Shown here: in pieces, positions 15,201 through 21,200 of the stretch
Position numbering within the stretch: position 1 is the first letter of the stretch
Layout of the letters: each line of letters opens with the position of its first letter
DNA from: Mimachlamys varia
Lineage: Eukaryota > Mollusca > Bivalvia > Pectinida > Pectinidae
Length of the DNA stretch: 64,000 nt
Reading direction: 5' to 3'
Assembly (NCBI GenBank): GCA_947623455.1
Contig: OX392542.1
Span: forward strand, 9,183,625 to 9,247,624
Position numbers and translations under genes: made by a program
The notes under the pieces: model-generated
Database searches by the model: none
Seen by the model: only the letters and a program-made list of their open reading frames with translations
Told to the model about the DNA's origin: nothing

Positions 15201-18200
15201 CTCTGTGTGAATCCATGTATCAGTCACGGCAGATAACCATTAAGGCCCATGGGCCCCTTGTTAAGTAATGTGATCTTTATCTACTTGGAAAGTTGTGAGC
15301 TATGAGATGATAACATTTGAGAGATATAAATGTGTTATCTATACTATGAGTTTGTAAGGGGGCAAATTAAAATGTGATATCATTCATATTTAACTTCACT
15401 TAACAGTAAGGTTGGTTGCAAAGAACTTATAACTTGACTATTTCAAGGTTAGCCCTTCAGTGAAGACTAATTCTCAATTCTGCCAGATTACTTTTAGGGA
15501 AGTAATACAATACAAAGATACCTGTCTTAAACATTTCATATGTTGTTATAATTGTAAATCTTTCGGAAATTAAGAATGCCAACTTCGTTAAAACTCATTC
15601 ACCCCTGAAATGTCATGATGGACTATTCCAACCTTTGAATCAGAAGAGTTCTAATGTGCCTTCAGGGGTGAATGATTTTAATTAACTTGAATCTTGGACA
15701 TTGATTCTTGTGTTTAGAAAAATCACAATAAAGCGAGTTGGCTCTGCCTGTTCAAGAAATTTATCATTTTTTTCGAAACTCCTCTGCCTTTTCATTTAAT
15801 AACACATATATGCCCAGTTTTCCCTATTTAGGGCCCCATATTAGAGATATGGGTGCCATATAGTAATCACTTTGTCTGTCTGTGTCCCTCTGGTCAAACA
15901 TTCAGCTCCAGCTAGCTGATAACTAAAGTATTTATCAACAGATTTGAATAGACTTTGTTAAAAAATGGATTAGTTCACAAAAATACCCTCTAAGGTCAAA
16001 AAGCAAGGTAATGAGGTCAAATGTCAAGGTAAAATTTTATGCCTTTCACTGATGACCATTTTATAATGACACTATGAAGCAAAGTTATTCAGAATTAAAC
16101 AAGGAAACAACTGTCTAAATGTCAGTGACTGAGTCAAAGGTCAAATTGCCAGGTCAAGGTCAAATTTGTACCTTTTCACTGATGAACATTTTGTTATTTT
16201 TATATCGTTATGAAGTAAAGTTAGTCAGACTAAACAAAGATTCAACTGGCAAAAATTCAAGGTCAAAGGTAAAGGTCAAATTTGTTCCTTTTCACTAATA
16301 AACATTATGTTATGACATTATGAATGAAAGATGTTTAGAAGGAGTCAACTGAACAAAAGCCAAGGTCACCAGGTCAAAGTTCTAGGTCAAATTTGTTAAT
16401 TTTCATTGAGGAACATTTTGTTACAGCATTATATATGAAGCAGAGTTGGCCAATTTTTGTAATTTTTCACTAACGAACAGTTTGTTATGACATTATCAAT
16501 GTGACCATGAAGCAAAGTTGTTCTAAACTGGATAAGGAGTTAATTGACCAAAGATCAAGGTCACTTGGTTTGACCATTGGTTTCAAAAGCTCATGGATTG
16601 ATGATTATGGGAGGTATATAGCCACATGATGAGACCCTTGCTGACCTGTCAGCGTTCTAGGTTTTTTTTTTATATCATCACATTATAGACCTTAAGTAAT
16701 CAATAGTACTTTAAACAATATTTCAAAATTTTAGTTATTCCTTCTCATTTTTCCCAGCTTTTAAAAAGTGATTTTGCCTATGTATTTCTTATGAAAAGTC
16801 TAGAGGAGTTCTTTTCCTGCCAAATTATAAAACCATGAATATCATTGAAATAAGCTCATTGAGCAATCAATGATTTAGCTCATTTCTCATGTTTTATACA
16901 CACTAAGGATAAAAAAATTGCTTTCAAGAATTGCTGAATTCACAAAACCTCATGTGCCAGCTTCCTTCACTGGAGGGTTATTGCCTTATTAATGATTAAA
17001 GTGTGTGATTTTACTAACTTGTTCAAGGTTTTCTTAAACAAGTTTCTTAAAATCACATTGTAAAGAGTTAGTTGAAGAAAATGTGTTTATAGAATATATG
17101 GTTTTAATTGACTAGGCGTTTCCTTCATCCCCCAAGTGATGGGAGGGTTTTTTCAGCCGGGGAACGGAGCTTTCCAACCAATCAGTAGGCAAAATCAGAA
17201 TGTATCACTGCAGCAGCAGAGAGTTGTGCCTCATTCGATGCCAAGTACTTCATCCAGTGGTGTATCTCTACCCGTGATCCACTTCCCGGTACCAAAGAAA
17301 GGACACACTGTTCATCAGGTACTGTCTCAGTCCTCCATAAAGTTTATACTCTGTATATAGACAGGAAGCCGTCATGTTAACCATACTACGGAAATATCTG
17401 TTAGGTACAGGTAGTACGTAACTGACCTAGTACTATGTATGCTTTATACTCAATATATAAACAGGAAGCCGTCATGTTAACCATACTACTGAAATATCTG
17501 TTAGGTACAGGTGGTAGCTAGTACTCTGTATACTTTATACTCTATATATAGACAGACAGGTGTTTCATTTGAGATACTACTGAAATATCTGTTAGGTACA
17601 GGTGGTAGCTAGTACTCTGTATACTTTATACTCTATATATAGACAGACAGGTGTTTCATTTGAGATACTACTGAAATATCTGTTAGGTACAGGTGGTAGT
17701 TAGTACTCTGTATACTTTATACTCTATATATAGACAGACAGGTGTTTCATTTGAGATACTACTGAAATATCTGTTAGGTACAGGTAGTAGCTAGTACTCT
17801 GTATACTTTATACTCTATATATAGACAGACAGGTGTTTCATTTGAGATACTACTGAAATATCTGTTAGGTACAGGTAGTAGCTAGTACTCTGTATACTTT
17901 ATACTCTATATAGAGACAGACAGGTGTTTCATTTGAGATACTACTGAAATATCTGTTAGGTACAGGTAGTAGCTAGTACTCTGTATACTTTATACTCTAT
18001 GTATAGACAGACAGGTGTTTCATTTGAGATACTACTGAAATATCTGTTAGGTACAGGTGGTAGCTAGTACTCTGTATACTTTATACTCTATATATAGACA
18101 GACAGGTGTTTCATTTGAGATACTACTGAAATATCTGTTAGGTACAGGTAGTAGCTAGTACTCTGTATACTTTATACTCTATATAGAGACAGACAGGTGT

Positions 18201-21200
18201 TTCATTTGAGATACTACTGAAATATCTGTTAGGTACAGGTAGTAGCTAGTACTCTGTATACTTTATACTCTATGTATAGACAGACAGGTGTTTCATTTTA
18301 GATGCTACTCAAATATCTAGTAAGAACAGGTAGCAATTAATTAAACTGGTACTTTAGTATTTGGTAGTCACTCAATCACCACTGACGACACATTTTAACT
18401 CTTCCATTTCAATGTTGAAAAAGTTAATTTTGAAATTGCAAGGATGAATGAGGTAAACATTTTCTTATGAAAAAAATTGTTTTTCTGTTGTTCGTTGACA
18501 TCTTCTTTTGATTGAATACAATTCATCTCAGTCTATTACTTTAACTTTATCACTTTTTTAAATCATCACCGGTATCTCATTATCTTAAAATAAGTGCATT
18601 GTGAAATGTTAAGTTTCTTGTTTTTTCCTCAGACCCAAATCTACACAGCCCCACCAAATGATGTGATTAAAAGTAGCCTATCTTCCTCGCAGTCATCCTC
18701 AATGGAAGAAACCAGCTCATCCGTTCTTTACATGTTGGAGTGTGGTAGTCCTAACCGCAGCTTTACCAGTCAGGAGGTAGGTACTCGCCTGAGTTATTAC
18801 ATCACCATACACAAACACTATGGGCCACCTTGCATGACAGTTTCATCCTGTCGGGTCCTGATTCAGTAGCCTGTCTGGTCCGGATTCAGTATCCTGTCAG
18901 GTCCTGATTCAGTAGCCTGTCTGGTCCTGTTTCAGTATCCTGTCTGGTCCTGATCAAAATACAGCTTCCTGTTTGGTCCCGATTCAGTATCCTGTCAGGT
19001 CCTGATTCAGTAGCCTGTCTGGTCCTGTTTCAGTATCCTGTCTGGTCCTGATCAAAATACAGCTTCCTGTCTGGTCCTGATTCAGTATCCTATCTGGTCC
19101 TGATTCAGTATCCTGTCTGGTACTGATTCAGTATCCTGTCTGGTCCTGATTCAGTATCCTGTCTGGTCCCGATTCAGTATCCTGTCAGGTCCTGATCAAA
19201 ATACAGCTTCCTGTCGGGTCCTGTTTCAGTATCCTATCTGGTCCTGATTCAGTATCCTGTCTGGTTCTGTGTCAGTATCCTGTCTGGTACTGATTCAGTA
19301 TCCTGTCTGATTCAGATTCAGTATCGTGTCTGGTCCTGATTTAGTATCCTGTCTGGTCCTGATTCAGTATCCTGTCTGGTCCTGATTCAGTATCCTATCT
19401 GGTACTGATTCAGTATCCTGTCTGGTACTTAGTCAGTATCCTGTTTGGTCCTGATTCAGTATCCTGTCTGGTCCTGATTCGGTATCCTGTCTGGTACTGA
19501 TTCAGTGTCCTGTCTGGTACTGATTCAGTATCCTGTCTGGTCCTGATTCAGTGTCCTGTCTGGTACTGATTCAGTATCCTGTCTGGTACTGATTCAGTAT
19601 CCTGTCTGGTCCCGATTCAGTATCCTGTCTGGTACTGATTCAGTATCCTGTCTGGTACTGTTTCAGTATCCTGTTTGGTCCTGTTTCAGTATCCTGTCTG
19701 GTTCTGATTCAGTATCCAGCTGTCTGGTCCTGATATAGTATCCGGTCTGGTTCTGTGTCAGTATCCTGTCTGGTCCTGATTCAGTATCCTGTCTGGTCCT
19801 GATTCAGTATCCTGTCTGGTCCTGATTCAGTATCCTGTCTGGTACTGATTCAGTATCTTGTCTGGTCCCGATTCAGTATCCTGTCTGGTACTGTTTCAGT
19901 ATCCTGTCTGGTCCCGATTCAGTATCCTGTCTGGTCCTGATTCAGTATCCTGTCTGGTACTGATTCAGTATCCTGTCTGGTCCTGATTCAGTATCCTGTC
20001 TGGTACTGATTCAGTATCCTGTCTGGTCCTGATTCAGTATCCTGTCTGGTACTGATTCAGTATCCTGTCTGGTACTGATTCAGTATCCTGTCTGGTACCG
20101 ATTCAGTATCCTGTCTGGTACCGATTCAGTATCCTGTCTGATACATAATTAGTTTCCTCACTGAATAGTTTATTATCAAGCCTTATGTATATCAAATTCA
20201 TATCTTAAAAAAAAATTAGCAATGAAGGTTAAAATCATCGTCTTATCACGAAAGTAGTTGTTAATAACATCACTCTAGCAACTTAACATCATAATGAATG
20301 TTGATACAACTTTGAATAAATATATTATGAATCTCCAATGAATCCCTTTTTCATGGTTATTTAGCTTAAGTTATCTTTACATAGTGGTACAGTTGTAGAA
20401 ATTTGTAAAATGATGACAATATTTTGAAGGATGTGGATAAACCAAAGAGAGTGGAGGCACCCCCTTGGCTCAATGGTATCTATTGGTCTTCTGCGGTCCG
20501 TACGCGGTACACAATACCAAAGAAGAAGATGACAAAAACCCTAGAGGAAGACAGGGAGGCATTGAGTAGGGTACAACAGCCAGATCTACTGCTAAGTCAA
20601 ATGGCCATGTTTGAGGAGGAGTTAGATCAACCTCCTGTGTTTGATATGTTTGATGTAAGTATATCTGTGAGGAGTTAGATCAACCTCCTGTGTTTGATAT
20701 GTTTGATGTAAGTATATCTGTGAGGAGTTAGATCAACCTCCTGTGTTTGATATGTTTGATGTAAGTATATCTGTTAGGAGTTAGATCAAGTTTTTCTGCT
20801 TGATACGGGGTATGCTTAATATATATCTGGGAAGCAGTCATGAAACTGTCATTGATCTTTTAGTTCTTCAAAATATTGCTCTTTTTGGAAACAATTTTAT
20901 TCAGCATAGTCATACCCAACTTCGCAAGCCAATGGTGTACAATACGCTACTCTCCTTTTCACCCTTGGCGGATCTCACGGCAAAATCGAAGTTCCCGCTC
21001 CTGCATTTTGATTGGATACGGCTAGGTTTAGCCGACCAATCAAAACGCCCGCTGCAATTGTAAATAACAAACATGGCAGCGCCCACTGAAACATGTCGTG
21101 TCTGCAACAACATGTTGCCAACGAAGTCTAGACGTGTGATTCAGAGTCTAGAGTCAGATTTTGGGATATGTCGCTGATCAGGCAGATAAAAAAGCAGATA

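Noticed and set aside
16010..16560. Clustered AGGTCA words as a designed nuclear-receptor enhancer.
   Set aside because: They recur as part of a dispersed repeat unit also seen at 24.9 kb, so repeat origin is the simpler explanation; recorded only as a finding to check.
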